Source: Limobrevibacterium gyesilva (GTDB lineage: Bacteria > Pseudomonadota > Alphaproteobacteria > Acetobacterales > Acetobacteraceae). Taken from it: a stretch of DNA of 64,000 nucleotides. The stretch is taken from the NCBI RefSeq assembly GCF_025989185.1, contig NZ_JAPDNT010000005.1:167633-231632 (forward strand), read 5' to 3'. The notes under the pieces are model-generated. The model did not search any database. It worked only from the letters and a program-made list of their open reading frames with translations, and was not told the origin of the DNA. The position numbers were made by a program, and so were the translations under genes. Positions within the stretch are counted from its first letter, which is position 1. The number at the start of each line of letters is the position of its first letter. Positions 28,333 to 36,113 of this stretch are shown one piece after another.

Positions 28333-28959
28333 ATGAGCATCGAACTCTGGACCTGGAACACGCCCAATGGCCGCAAGATCAGCGTGGCGTTGGAGGAGAT
28401 GGGGCTTGCCTACTCGGTGCACACCGTGAACATCGGCAAGGGCGAGCAGTTCAATCCGGATTTCCTGAAGATCAGCCCGAACAATCGCATTCCCGCGATC
28501 ATCGATCCCGAGTCGCCGGATGGCGCGCCGATCAGCGTGTTCGAGTCGGGCGCGATCCTGATCTATCTGGGCCAGAAAACCGGGATGTTCTGGCCGAAGG
28601 ACCTGCGCCACCAGGTGCCGGTGCTGGAGTGGTTGATGTGGCAGATGGGCGGCTTCGGCCCCATGCCCGGCCAGGTGCACCATTTCCTGCAGGTGGAGAA
28701 CGAGCAGGACCGCCGCTACGGGCTGGAGCGCTACAGCAAGGAGACACGCCGGCTGTATGGCGTGGCGGACCGGCGGCTGGCGGAGGTGGAGTTCTTCGCG
28801 GGCGATATCTCGATCGCCGATTTCGCGATTCTGGGCTGGGCCTGGCGGCATGAGCGGCACCAGGTGGACCTGGCCGATTTCCCCAATGTGAAGCGCTGGT
28901 ACGAGACCATGATGGCCCGGCCGGCGACGAAGCGCGGGTTCGAGGTGGCGCTGAGCTGA
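28333..28959 (+). CDS. Glutathione S-transferase family protein, YfcG-like
   Basis: 208 residues. Thioredoxin-fold N-terminal domain: LWTWNTPNGRKISVALEEMG with the Asn and Thr that bind glutathione in Nu-class enzymes, then NRIPAIIDPE and FESGAILIYLGQ. The helical domain contains GFGPMPGQVHHFL and SIADFAILGWAWRHE. Related proteins act as disulfide-bond reductases with glutathione. Single gene just before a tRNA. Confidence 0.9.
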   Translation: MSIELWTWNTPNGRKISVALEEMGLAYSVHTVNIGKGEQFNPDFLKISPNNRIPAIIDPESPDGAPISVFESGAILIYLGQKTGMFWPKDLRHQVPVLEWLMWQMGGFGPMPGQVHHFLQVENEQDRRYGLERYSKETRRLYGVADRRLAEVEFFAGDISIADFAILGWAWRHERHQVDLADFPNVKRWYETMMARPATKRGFEVALS

Positions 28960-29050
28960 ATTCGCGGGACGCGCGCCTCATCATTTGACGGGGCGCTTCC
29001 GAGACCCTAGAAACCGCCCTGCAAACGTCGTGTGACTTGCCTCTCTCGGC

Positions 29051-29143
29051 GGAGGGGTGGCCGAGCGGCTGAAGGCGACGGTTTGCTAAACCGTTGTACG
29101 GAGTAAATCCGTACCGTGGGTTCGAATCCCATCCCCTCCGCCA
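29051..29143 (+). tRNA. tRNA-Ser (anticodon GCU)
   Basis: A full 90-nt cloverleaf with long variable arm: acceptor GGAGGGG pairs with CCCCTCC, anticodon loop TTGCTAA with GCT at 29085-29087, T-loop GGTTCGAATCC, discriminator G. CCA is encoded at 29141-29143. It decodes AGC/AGU. A large serine recombinase gene lies ~290 bp downstream, so the 3' end could be an integration site. Confidence 0.95.
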
Positions 29144-29428
29144 ACCATAACACATTGATATCGCTCATTATTGCCTTCTTTGCCGATCCCGCAATCGTGG
29201 CCGTTGTGTCGGCGCCTTTGCGCGATGCGGCCTTTGCGGGTGGTCCACAGAGACCGGTTCCTCCGGGTTCGGCGGGGTTTGGGGCGCGGTTTTCTCTGTG
29301 CGGCTTTGTTGCAGTACCGAATGCCCGGCGGCGGTGCCGGCACCGCGGTTCGCCACCACCAGGAAAAGGTTCGGCCCCTCGGCGATCCGAGGGGCCGTGG
29401 CCAGTCGCGAATAGTGCGTTGGTGTCGG
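29144..29428. other. Intergenic region downstream of tRNA-Ser
   Basis: 285 bp without a recognisable gene. It separates the tRNA from the 3' end of the recombinase gene and would contain any attachment-site core; I found no copy of the tRNA 3' end elsewhere in the window. Confidence 0.4.
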
Positions 29429-31165
29429 TCAGACGAAACCGAGGACGGCCCGCTGCTCCTGCCAGTCGAGCGGCAGAGGGCCGCTTTGCATCAGCTTGAT
29501 CGCGGTCAGCGCCGGTGGGTGCTGAGCGCTGAGGATGGCCTGCGTGATATCGGGAGCGAGCCATGCGAGGCGGACCAGACGGGAGATGTAGGATCCGGTC
29601 ATCTGCTCCTGGTTGGCAAACTCCGCGATGCTGCGGTGCTTGCCCTGCAGCAGCCGGCGCTGCATCTGATGCGCCTGAACCAGCAACCTGGTCAGCCCGG
29701 CATTCGGTTGGGCAGCCGCGGCGCGGGCGGTGTTCATGATCAATCTGGTGCCTTGGCCGATGCGGTGCAGGCGGACCGGGACCGCCAGGACGATCGGGTC
29801 CTGGTGCAACGCGGGCGGCAAGAGGGTGGCGTCGGATTGGCCCTCGATGGCGACGACGACGCGTGCGGGCAGGAGATGGACATGCACCGCGTCCTCGGTC
29901 ACCTCGACGCGGGTGATCGGCGTGCGGAGGAAGCTGCGCCGACGCGGCGGCGGCAGGGTTGCCCAGCCCTGCGCGATGGTGGCGGCCTGCTCGACCAGCC
30001 GCTTCTGGTCTGATGTTCCCGTGACAATCGTCCGAACCGCATCGAAGACCGCCGCGCCGTCGGCGAGGAACGCCTGAACCCGGTCGGCGACGACCCGTTC
30101 GATCTCGGCCGCCGGAATCCGGCAGGTGCCCGATGCCTTGGCTTTTCCCTCGGCAATGAGTGGACGCGAGACATAGTAGCGATAGCGCTTGCCGTCCTTC
30201 ACCGCATGCGAGGGGGTCATCCGGTTGCCGGCGCCATCATGGATCAGCCCGGCCAGCAGGCTTGGGTTCTTCGCGGTATGGCCGGCCTTGCGGTCGATCG
30301 CGTTCGCAGTGAGCACCGCCTGCACCCGGTCCCACAGCTCCTGATCGACGATCGGCGGATGCTCCGCGGGGTAATGTTGGTCCTTGTGGGCGATCTCGCC
30401 GCGATAGACCCGGTTCTGCAGCATCCGATAGAGCGCGCCACGGGCCAGGGGACGCCCACCCCAGCGCCGGCCCGCCGCACTCACCCGATCCTTGCTGACG
30501 ATGCCGGCGGCATCCAGTTCCTGCTTCAGGAGCCGCACCGAGCGGAGCGCCGCATAGCGGCGAAAGATGTGCCGGACGGTTTCCGCCTCGGCCGCGTGCA
30601 CGATCAGCTTGCGGTCCCGGGCGTCGTATCCGAGCGGTGGGGTGCCGCCCATCCACATGCCCTTCTTCTTGGAGGCGGCGATCTTGTCGCGGATCCGCTC
30701 GCCGGTGACCTCGCGCTCGAACTGGGCGAAGGAGAGCAGCACGTTCAGGGTCAGCCGGCCCATCGAGGTGGTGGTGTTGAACTGCTGGGTGACCGAGACG
30801 AACGCCACCTCGTGGCCGTCGAAGATCTCCACGATCTTGGCGAAATCGGCGAGCGTTCGGGTCAGCCGGTCCACCTTGTAGACGACCACGGTGTCGACCT
30901 TGCGGGCGGCAATATCGGCGAGCAGCTGTTGCAACGCCGGGCGATCCATCGTGGCGCCCGAGATCCCGCCGTCGTCGTACTGCTCGCAGAGCAGGACCCA
31001 ACCCTCATGCCGCTGGCTCCTGATATAGGCCTCGCACGCCTCGCGCTGGGCATGCAGCGAGTTGAAGTCCTGCTCCAGCCCCTCCTCGGACGATTTGCGG
31101 GTATAGATGGCGCAGCGGATCGGCCGTCCAGGACGGCGGCCGGCAGTGGGATCAGGTTTGGCCAT
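29429..31165 (-). CDS. Large serine recombinase (site-specific integrase)
   Basis: 578 residues. The resolvase-type catalytic domain starts RPIRCAIYTRKSSEEGLEQD, with the nucleophile Ser in YTRKSSEE, then YDDGGISGATMDRPALQQLL and VVVYKVDRLTRTLADF. A recombinase domain (GTPPLGYDARDRKLIVHAAE, YRMLQNRVYRGEIAHKDQHY) and a long C-terminal DNA-binding part follow. Start ATG 31165 overlaps the DUF2924 gene by 14 bases. It forms a conserved trio with the DUF2924 and DUF3489 genes. It lies next to tRNA-Ser, so it may have brought in the adjacent mobile region. Confidence 0.92.
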   Translation of the reverse strand: MAKPDPTAGRRPGRPIRCAIYTRKSSEEGLEQDFNSLHAQREACEAYIRSQRHEGWVLLCEQYDDGGISGATMDRPALQQLLADIAARKVDTVVVYKVDRLTRTLADFAKIVEIFDGHEVAFVSVTQQFNTTTSMGRLTLNVLLSFAQFEREVTGERIRDKIAASKKKGMWMGGTPPLGYDARDRKLIVHAAEAETVRHIFRRYAALRSVRLLKQELDAAGIVSKDRVSAAGRRWGGRPLARGALYRMLQNRVYRGEIAHKDQHYPAEHPPIVDQELWDRVQAVLTANAIDRKAGHTAKNPSLLAGLIHDGAGNRMTPSHAVKDGKRYRYYVSRPLIAEGKAKASGTCRIPAAEIERVVADRVQAFLADGAAVFDAVRTIVTGTSDQKRLVEQAATIAQGWATLPPPRRRSFLRTPITRVEVTEDAVHVHLLPARVVVAIEGQSDATLLPPALHQDPIVLAVPVRLHRIGQGTRLIMNTARAAAAQPNAGLTRLLVQAHQMQRRLLQGKHRSIAEFANQEQMTGSYISRLVRLAWLAPDITQAILSAQHPPALTAIKLMQSGPLPLDWQEQRAVLGFV

Positions 31166-31649
31166 GACGGGCATCCTCGGCAGTGGGGCTTGGCGCCGGG
31201 CGCACCTGCCGGGCCTTTCCGGGTAACTGGGCAATGCCGAAGAAACGCGGACCCGACCAGTGGGCCCCGGTGATGAGCTTGGCGATCTGGGTCAGCGAGC
31301 GGTATCGCCGCGCCTGGTATTCGTATCCACCCTCAAGCACGAGCACCGCATGGGCTTCGCCGCGCCACTCGCGCACCAGCCGGACCCCCGGTTTGAGCGC
31401 GGCCTCGGGTCCGGGGGCGCTGCCGCCCCCGGGTCCCGTTTTCTGGCTGAGGGCGGCCAGCATCCGCTTTGTCGTCTGGTTCAACCCGCCCTGGGCACGT
31501 TCCTGCAGCGCGTAGGCCAGGGCCCGCAACAGGAGGTCACGGCTCAGGCTGGCCGGGGGCTCGGTGCGATGGGTGCGGCGCCATTCGATCCGCAGATCAT
31601 GGGTCGACGCCTCTGCCAGTCGGGCGATCTCGTCGCGCATGGCGGTCAT
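31152..31649 (-). CDS. DUF2924 family protein
   Basis: 165 residues. N-terminal helices (MRDEIARLAEASTHDLRIEW) and the C-terminal signature LKPGVRLVREWRGEAHAVLV, YRSLTQIAKLITGAHWSGPR, FFGI belong to DUF2924, usually encoded just before a serine recombinase as here; probably an accessory DNA-binding or directionality factor (inference). Residues KTGPGGGSAPGPEA are encoded by a GC-rich perfect palindrome (31411-31432), which looks like an in-frame insertion of an intergenic hairpin. Confidence 0.85.
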   Translation of the reverse strand: MTAMRDEIARLAEASTHDLRIEWRRTHRTEPPASLSRDLLLRALAYALQERAQGGLNQTTKRMLAALSQKTGPGGGSAPGPEAALKPGVRLVREWRGEAHAVLVLEGGYEYQARRYRSLTQIAKLITGAHWSGPRFFGIAQLPGKARQVRPAPSPTAEDARHGQT

Positions 31650-31650
31650 G

Positions 31651-32037
31651 TCACGCTGCCGCGACGATGCGGTACTGCGTGGCGCCGTTGGCCGTCGTGC
31701 TGCGGACGATCTCGTGTCCGTCCTGGCGCAGCCCGGTCAGGGCGGCGCGGACGCTGTGCCCGAGCCAGCCTGTCGCCGCCACCAGTTCAGTGATGGTGGC
31801 GCCGTCTTCGCGCTGGAGCAGCGCGGTGATTGCGGCCTTCTTGGAGGCGCGTGACTTCGGTGCAACGGCTGCACCCACGGTCTCCGGCGTCGCTGACTTT
31901 GTCGCTCGCCCGGCCGGGATCGCGCGGGCTGGATGATGCGGCGATTGCAGCGGCGCCTGCTTTGGCCGCCGCGCCGACTTGTTGGGCGGAGTGGCGGGGA
32001 TCGCGCGCTTCCTGGTGGTGTGTTGGGTCTTGGTCAT
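31651..32037 (-). CDS. DUF3489 family protein
   Basis: 128 residues. Basic, Pro/Ala-rich N-terminal half, then the DUF3489 domain KKAAITALLQREDGATITEL, ATGWLGHSVRAALTGLR, a winged-helix-like DNA-binding fold. It begins the three-gene cassette with DUF2924 (one base between its stop and the next start) and the recombinase. Confidence 0.85.
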   Translation of the reverse strand: MTKTQHTTRKRAIPATPPNKSARRPKQAPLQSPHHPARAIPAGRATKSATPETVGAAVAPKSRASKKAAITALLQREDGATITELVAATGWLGHSVRAALTGLRQDGHEIVRSTTANGATQYRIVAAA

Positions 32038-32217
32038 GGGAGTCTCCGGTGCTGTGATCAGGCCATGAGGGCGCTGTCACTGCCGCAAGCCCCGTCGGCG
32101 TCGCCGGCTGGGGCGCGTGCGGCCGGAGACGCGAGGTCCGGCGGGCACGTGACCCCCAACACGCTTCCTTTGCCTAGGAAGTCCAGTCCGTCGCAACGAT
32201 ATTTCCGGTCGCATCCC

Positions 32218-32266
32218 TCGGACTTTTAATCTTGGGTCGGGAGTTCAAACCTCTCCGGGCACACCA
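32218..32266 (+). other. 3' fragment of a tRNA-Lys(UUU) gene
   Basis: TCGGACTTTTAATC resembles the anticodon arm of tRNA-Lys (loop CTTTTAA), followed by a T-arm with stem GGGAG / CTCTC around TTCAAAC, an acceptor 3' strand and ACCA. There is no matching D-arm or 5' acceptor half. It fits the 3'-end copy left when an element integrates into a tRNA gene. It sits between the recombinase cassette and the IS5 element. Confidence 0.55.
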
Positions 32267-32373
32267 ATCTCCCCAAGGGCGTACGGCTGCTCCCTCTAGG
32301 TCCTGTGGACTCTTGAGGGAGTCCGGCGCGGCGGATGATGTGATTCAAGACTGCCTTTGATGAGGAGGCAGCC

Positions 32374-32751
32374 GTGGGAGTTCTGGACCGCCTGATCCTG
32401 AGCGACGCGCAGTGGGAGCGGCGGGCGGGGTACATCATTGGCGACGAGCGCACGCGCGGTTCGTCGGGCCGCGACAACCGGATGTTTGTCGAGGCGGTGC
32501 GGTGGATCGTGCGGACGGGCTCGCCGTGGCGCGACCTGCCGGAGGTGTTCGGCGCCTGGAACAGCGCCTTCCGCCGCTTCAGCCGCTGGAGCGCGAAGAG
32601 CGTCTGGCACCGCATCTTTGCCGCAATGGCGGATGGTCCGGACTTCGAATACCTGATCCTGGACTCCACCATCGTGCGCGCTCACCAGCATGCCAGCGGC
32701 GCAAAAAGGGGGCGGACGATCAGGCCATCGGCCGCTCACGCGGCGGCCTGA
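32374..32751 (+). CDS. IS5 family transposase OrfA
   Basis: 125 residues in frame 1, with the N-terminal helix-turn-helix region (LILSDAQWERRAGYIIG, FVEAVRWIVRTGSPWRDLPE, VFGAWNSAFRRFSRWS) and the first catalytic Asp in YLILDSTIVRAHQH. A run of five A then five G at 32703-32712 is a likely -1 ribosomal slippage site that fuses it to OrfB. Confidence 0.85.
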   Translation: MGVLDRLILSDAQWERRAGYIIGDERTRGSSGRDNRMFVEAVRWIVRTGSPWRDLPEVFGAWNSAFRRFSRWSAKSVWHRIFAAMADGPDFEYLILDSTIVRAHQHASGAKRGRTIRPSAAHAAA

Positions 32752-33134
32752 GCGCCAAGATCCACCTGGCCGTGCGCGGCCTCGGCTGTCCCGCCAGGAT
32801 CATCTTGACCGCCGGCCACCGAGGCGATGCCCAGCACGCGGCCGCCCTGCTCGGCACCGACCGGCCCGCCGTCGTCATGGCCGACACAGCCTATGACGCC
32901 GATCACCTCCGCACCGCCATCGCCGAGGCCGGCGCCATCGCCGTCATCCCCAACAATCCCTCCAGAGCCAGCAAGCGCCCCTTCGACAAAGACCTCTACA
33001 GGGAGAGGCATCTCGTCGAGCGCTGCTTCAGCAAGCTCAAGCAGTCCCGCCGCGTCGCCACCCGATACGAGGAGACCGCCAGAAACTACCTCGCCGTCGT
33101 CACCATCGCTGCTACCGTCCTCTGGATCAGGTAA
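32703..33134 (+). CDS. IS5 family transposase OrfB (made by -1 frameshift)
   Basis: The frame -1 to OrfA continues the catalytic domain: AIGRSRGGLSAKIHLAVRG, the second Asp in VMADTAYDADHLR, and YRERHLVERCFSKLKQSRRV with the catalytic Glu in ERCFSKLK. Together OrfA and OrfB form a complete DDE enzyme, so the element may be active. Confidence 0.8.
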   Translation, partial: KKGADDQAIGRSRGGLSAKIHLAVRGLGCPARIILTAGHRGDAQHAAALLGTDRPAVVMADTAYDADHLRTAIAEAGAIAVIPNNPSRASKRPFDKDLYRERHLVERCFSKLKQSRRVATRYEETARNYLAVVTIAATVLWIR

Positions 33135-33155
33135 CTGTTCACGGAACCTAGGGAG

Positions 33156-33416
33156 ATCAACGTCGCCGCGCATGTCGCGGAGCACACCAACGGGCGCCGT
33201 TCGGCCATCGACGGCCGGAGCACCCGCCACCCCGGCTACGACATCAGCTTGCGCATCCGCAAGCGGATCGAAGAGGCGTTCGGCTGGGCCAAGACCGTCG
33301 CTGGGCTGCGCAAGTCGCGCCATCGCGGGCGGCCGAGGATCGACTGGCAGTTCACCTTCGCCATGGCGGCCTACAACCTCGTCCGCCTGCCCAAGCTGCT
33401 GGCAGCGGCGGCGTGA
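33156..33416 (+). pseudogene. C-terminal fragment of a second IS5-type transposase
   Basis: Open frame without start encoding INVAAHVAEHTNGRRSAIDG, IRKRIEEAFGWAKTVAGLRK and FTFAMAAYNLVRLPKLLAAA. This is the end of an IS5-type DDE transposase with the catalytic Glu in RIEEAFGW. It directly abuts the end of the complete IS5 element, which probably inserted into it. Confidence 0.8.
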
Positions 33417-33553
33417 CACCGCGAGTCCGTCCGAAACGACATGCTGGGGCCGAAACCCACCCTCCGAACGCAGTGACCCGCCCATCAACGCGCGAAATGG
33501 CACCTCCCGACCACAAAGAAACCGACCAATCGCCCGTTACAGAAGCAGCCTGC

Positions 33554-33620
33554 TAGTGCTCTGACTCATTCGGATAGTGCAGGCGCTCTGCCGAGCTTTG
33601 CCAAGATAGCTGCGGCCGAT
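33554..33620 (-). mobile_element. Solo 67-bp end of an IS630 element
   Basis: 62 of 67 bases match the terminal segment of the IS630 element at 34346-34412, starting with the terminal TAGTGCTCTGAC and stopping abruptly within the 3' end of the transposase gene. It is a leftover of a second IS630 copy, about 0.8 kb from the complete one and in the same orientation. Confidence 0.7.
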
Positions 33621-33622
33621 CA

Positions 33623-33730
33623 ACTCTGCGGATGTCGCCCGCGATGGCAGCTGGCGTCACGACGCGCCTGTTCGACGTGTCGGACCTTGTGAACCTGCTG
33701 ATTGAATCACAGTCCAAAAAAGCGGCGTAG
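33623..33730 (+). pseudogene. C-terminal fragment of another transposase
   Basis: The frame reads TLRMSPAMAAGVTTRLFDVS, DLVNLLIESQSKKAA and a stop. The SPAMAAGVT pattern followed by a short acidic helix is typical of the end of IS1-like DDE transposases. It begins right where the IS630 solo end stops, showing an old insertion or deletion. Family assignment uncertain. Confidence 0.4.
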
Positions 33731-33811
33731 CCACCGTGCGGCTTGGGTGCTAGAATCGGGGAGTCTGGCCGTTAACGGTGAGGCCGGACGCTGTTTCCGG
33801 GGCCCAGACCC

Positions 33812-34240
33812 ATGCCTGACGCACACCGCAGCCAAGCCAGAGACAAGGAAACACTCGTCTCAATAGTCAAAGAGATGACCGAATCTATGACTGGGGCCCA
33901 AAGCACGCGCCACTGGGCCGATGATGCCTTGTGGTTCGACATCCCTCCATTTGCCTCGCGAGGGGTTCAGCCTGCGTTGAAGTTCTTTGACCGCGTGTTT
34001 GGCGGTTTTCAGTCGTGCAAGGTTGACATTCTCGAAACGGACGTCGTTGTGAACGGCGACATGGGCCTTGTATGCACGATCCAAAAAGTGAACGTCGTTC
34101 TCAAGACCGGGGATGCGAAACGCCTCGTCGTGCGCGAAACAGATTGCTTTGAGAGGCGAAATGGCGAATGGAAGCTGATTCACCAACACGCATCCGTTCC
34201 AGCAGGCGGAGATTGGGACGGCAAAGTCACAGCGGCTTAA
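33812..34240 (+). CDS. SnoaL-like / NTF2-fold protein
   Basis: 142 residues: MTESMTGAQSTRHWADDALW, FDIPPFASRGVQPALKFFDR, then beta-strands VDILETDVVVNGDMGLVCTI and CFERRNGEWKLIHQHASVPA. The WKLIHQHASVP end is characteristic of SnoaL/ketosteroid-isomerase-like proteins. A cargo gene lying between IS debris on both sides. Substrate unknown. Confidence 0.8.
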   Translation: MPDAHRSQARDKETLVSIVKEMTESMTGAQSTRHWADDALWFDIPPFASRGVQPALKFFDRVFGGFQSCKVDILETDVVVNGDMGLVCTIQKVNVVLKTGDAKRLVVRETDCFERRNGEWKLIHQHASVPAGGDWDGKVTAA

Positions 34241-34345
34241 GCCATCAGCTTTTATTCAGGCCGATTTCAAAGTAGCCGCACTACCCAGGTGCGGCTTAAG
34301 TAAATCTCCAAAAACCATGAACAGCCCGGCAAACAATATATACGC

Positions 34346-35487
34346 TGGTGCTCCGGCTCATTCGGATGGTGCAGGCGCTCTACCGAGCTTTGCCAAGATA
34401 GCTGCGGCCGATGCCTTCCAGACGAATGGCCTTGGCTCGACGTTATGTTCGGCAATATAGCGCTTGATGGCTGCTTGGAGATCGACGATCGAATGGAAGC
34501 TGCCGCGCAGGATGCGCTTGCGGGTCAGTGCCGAGAAGAAGTTTTCCACCGCACTCAGCCACGATCCTGAGGTCGGTGTGAAGTGAAAGGTCCAGCGCGG
34601 GTGCCTCGCGAGCCAGGTCTTCACCTTCGGATGTTTGTGGGTCGCGTAGTTGTCGACGACGGCCTCAATCACCTTGCCGGCAGGAACGGCACGCTCGACG
34701 TCGTTAAGGAAGCGGATGAATTCCTCGTGGCGGTGCTGCTGCATGCAGCGGCCGATCACCGAGCCGTCAAGGATGTTGAGGGCGGCGAACAGCGTCGTCG
34801 TGCCATGCCGTTTGTAGTCATGCGTCATAGTGCCGCACCGCCCCGGTTTGAGGGGCAGCCCCGGCTGGGTCCGGTCGAGCGCTTGAATTTGGCTCTTCTC
34901 GTCGATCGACAACACCACTGCATGCGCTGGCGGATCGACATATAGGCCAACGATGTCGATCAGCTTGGTGGCGAAGTGCGGGTCTTTCGACCGCTTGAAC
35001 GTGCGCACCCGATGCGGCTGAAGCTGGTGCGCGTCCCAGATGCGCTGCACCGATCGCAGCGAAATCCCAGCGGCCTTGGCCATGGCGCGGCCGGTCCAGT
35101 GGGTCGCCTGGTGCGGCGGCGGTGCACAGGTCATGGCCACGACGCGCGCCACCGTCTCGGCCGCGATCGGAGCCTTGCCGGGCTTGCGTGCTTTGTCGCG
35201 CAGCAGGCCCGCCACACCCTTTTCGGCAAATCGACGCTGCCAGCGCCACACCATCGGACGGCTGACACCGAGCTGCGCTGCTACGCGCTGCACCGGGTAG
35301 CCGCGCGCGGACGCAAGCACCACGCGTGCGCGCTCCACATGCTTTTGCAGCCGGTTGCGATCCGCGACGATCGCCTCCAATCGAGCCTTGTCCGATGCAC
35401 TCACGATCACGCAGACGGTCTGTGCCATGCAGAGAGAATCGCATGATTTCGCCACACTGTGAATCGTCAGAATGCGTCAGAGCACTA
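34346..35487 (-). mobile_element. IS630 family element
   Basis: About 1.14 kb holding one transposase gene. Ends: TGGTGCTCCGGC at 34346 and GTCAGAGCACTA ending at 35487 are imperfect inverted repeats. IS630 elements insert at TA. Confidence 0.75.
34358..35428 (-). CDS. IS630 family transposase
   Basis: 356 residues. Helix-turn-helix region (RVAAQLGVSRPMVWRWQRRF, AKAAGISLRSVQRIWDAHQL), then the DDE domain: first Asp in VVLSIDEKSQIQALDR, second Asp in EAVVDNYATHKHPKV, Glu in GSWLSAVENFFSALTR. It is full length with all three catalytic residues, so it could be active. ATG 35428 gives MAQTVCVIV; a longer frame starts at 35455. Confidence 0.9.
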   Translation of the reverse strand: MAQTVCVIVSASDKARLEAIVADRNRLQKHVERARVVLASARGYPVQRVAAQLGVSRPMVWRWQRRFAEKGVAGLLRDKARKPGKAPIAAETVARVVAMTCAPPPHQATHWTGRAMAKAAGISLRSVQRIWDAHQLQPHRVRTFKRSKDPHFATKLIDIVGLYVDPPAHAVVLSIDEKSQIQALDRTQPGLPLKPGRCGTMTHDYKRHGTTTLFAALNILDGSVIGRCMQQHRHEEFIRFLNDVERAVPAGKVIEAVVDNYATHKHPKVKTWLARHPRWTFHFTPTSGSWLSAVENFFSALTRKRILRGSFHSIVDLQAAIKRYIAEHNVEPRPFVWKASAAAILAKLGRAPAPSE

Positions 35488-35546
35488 GGCAGGCTGTTCA
35501 CCTCCCCTGCCTGCCGTCAGGTGACCGCTGCTTGGTTCCTGCTGGA

Positions 35547-35750
35547 TCAGACGTCGTCGGGACTCAGGGTGCCGATCATCTCCGCGGCTTTAGTATGGAC
35601 CTCTGCTTCCCGTTCCAGGTTTTTCGGAAACCGACTTCTGCGGGATTGAACGAGGGCCTTCTTGGCTTGGTCTTCGTGCCATTGGCGCGCGGCGGTTAAG
35701 GCGGCTTCCCAACCCCGCTGGAACTCGGGTGTGATCTCAGTCTGGGCCAT
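35547..35750 (-). CDS. Small hypothetical protein (67 aa)
   Basis: Begins MAQTEITPEFQRGWEAALTA and ends with AAEMIGTLSPDDV; charged and helical (ARQWHEDQAKKALVQSRRSR), without membrane segments. GGAG lies upstream of ATG 35750. The upstream part of the same frame runs through the 86-bp inverted repeat and is unlikely to be coding here. No family recognised. Confidence 0.5.
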   Translation of the reverse strand: MAQTEITPEFQRGWEAALTAARQWHEDQAKKALVQSRRSRFPKNLEREAEVHTKAAEMIGTLSPDDV

Positions 35751-35811
35751 CTGGTGGACAAATCCTCCGGGTGCAAGGCTCGCCGACGCGGCAAGCAACC
35801 ATACCTTTGAA

Positions 35812-35897
35812 TCGGCGTGGGGTCCCGACGCCGATCGGCGCGCTACACTATTGATCCGACATAAATCACAGGGGTCACCGGACGGCGCCGATTTACA
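35812..35897 (+). repeat. Left copy of 86-bp inverted repeat flanking CRISPR-Cas
   Basis: Starts TCGGCGTGGGGTCCCGACGC and ends GGCGCCGATTTACA. The first 34 bases are identical, and the remainder roughly three-quarters identical, to the reverse complement of 51746-51831. It contains the 12-bp palindrome CGCCGATCGGCG. The two copies point at each other across 16 kb. Confidence 0.8.
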
Positions 35898-35959
35898 GCC
35901 GTCCACCCCATCGACTCCAAAGGGGGTACTTTAAGCACGGCGAAAGCTCGTTCAGCGCT

Positions 35960-35992
35960 GCCTAATCATTGCCAGCATCTGACCGATTAGGC
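35960..35992 (+). promoter_or_regulatory. Dyad upstream of cas3
   Basis: GCCTAATC (35960-35967) and GATTAGGC (35985-35992) form a perfect 8-bp inverted repeat with a 17-nt loop, about 120 nt before the cas3 start. It could be an operator or the end of an upstream transcript; no T-tract follows. Confidence 0.4.
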
Positions 35993-36113
35993 GAGGGTGG
36001 GATCACGTCCGTCGCCAAATGCGGGTTGGAGTTGCCCCGGATCGGTGCGGCTTCACAGGCGGCTAGTGACAGAACTGTTGGGAGCGGGTCGACCAAGGAG
36101 CCTTAAGACCGAA

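Larger units (their letters stand above)
32291..33155 (+). mobile_element. IS5 family element, IS427 group
   Basis: About 865 bp with two overlapping transposase frames. The ends are related inverted sequences: TCCCTCTAGGTCCTGTGGAC at the left and, read inward from the right, CTCCCTAGGTTCCGTGAAC. Length and frame arrangement are those of the IS427 group. Ends are approximate. Confidence 0.7.

Noticed and set aside
29171..31273. Plus-strand ORFs opposite the serine recombinase
   Set aside because: Shadow frames of a high-GC gene; the minus strand carries clear recombinase motifs.
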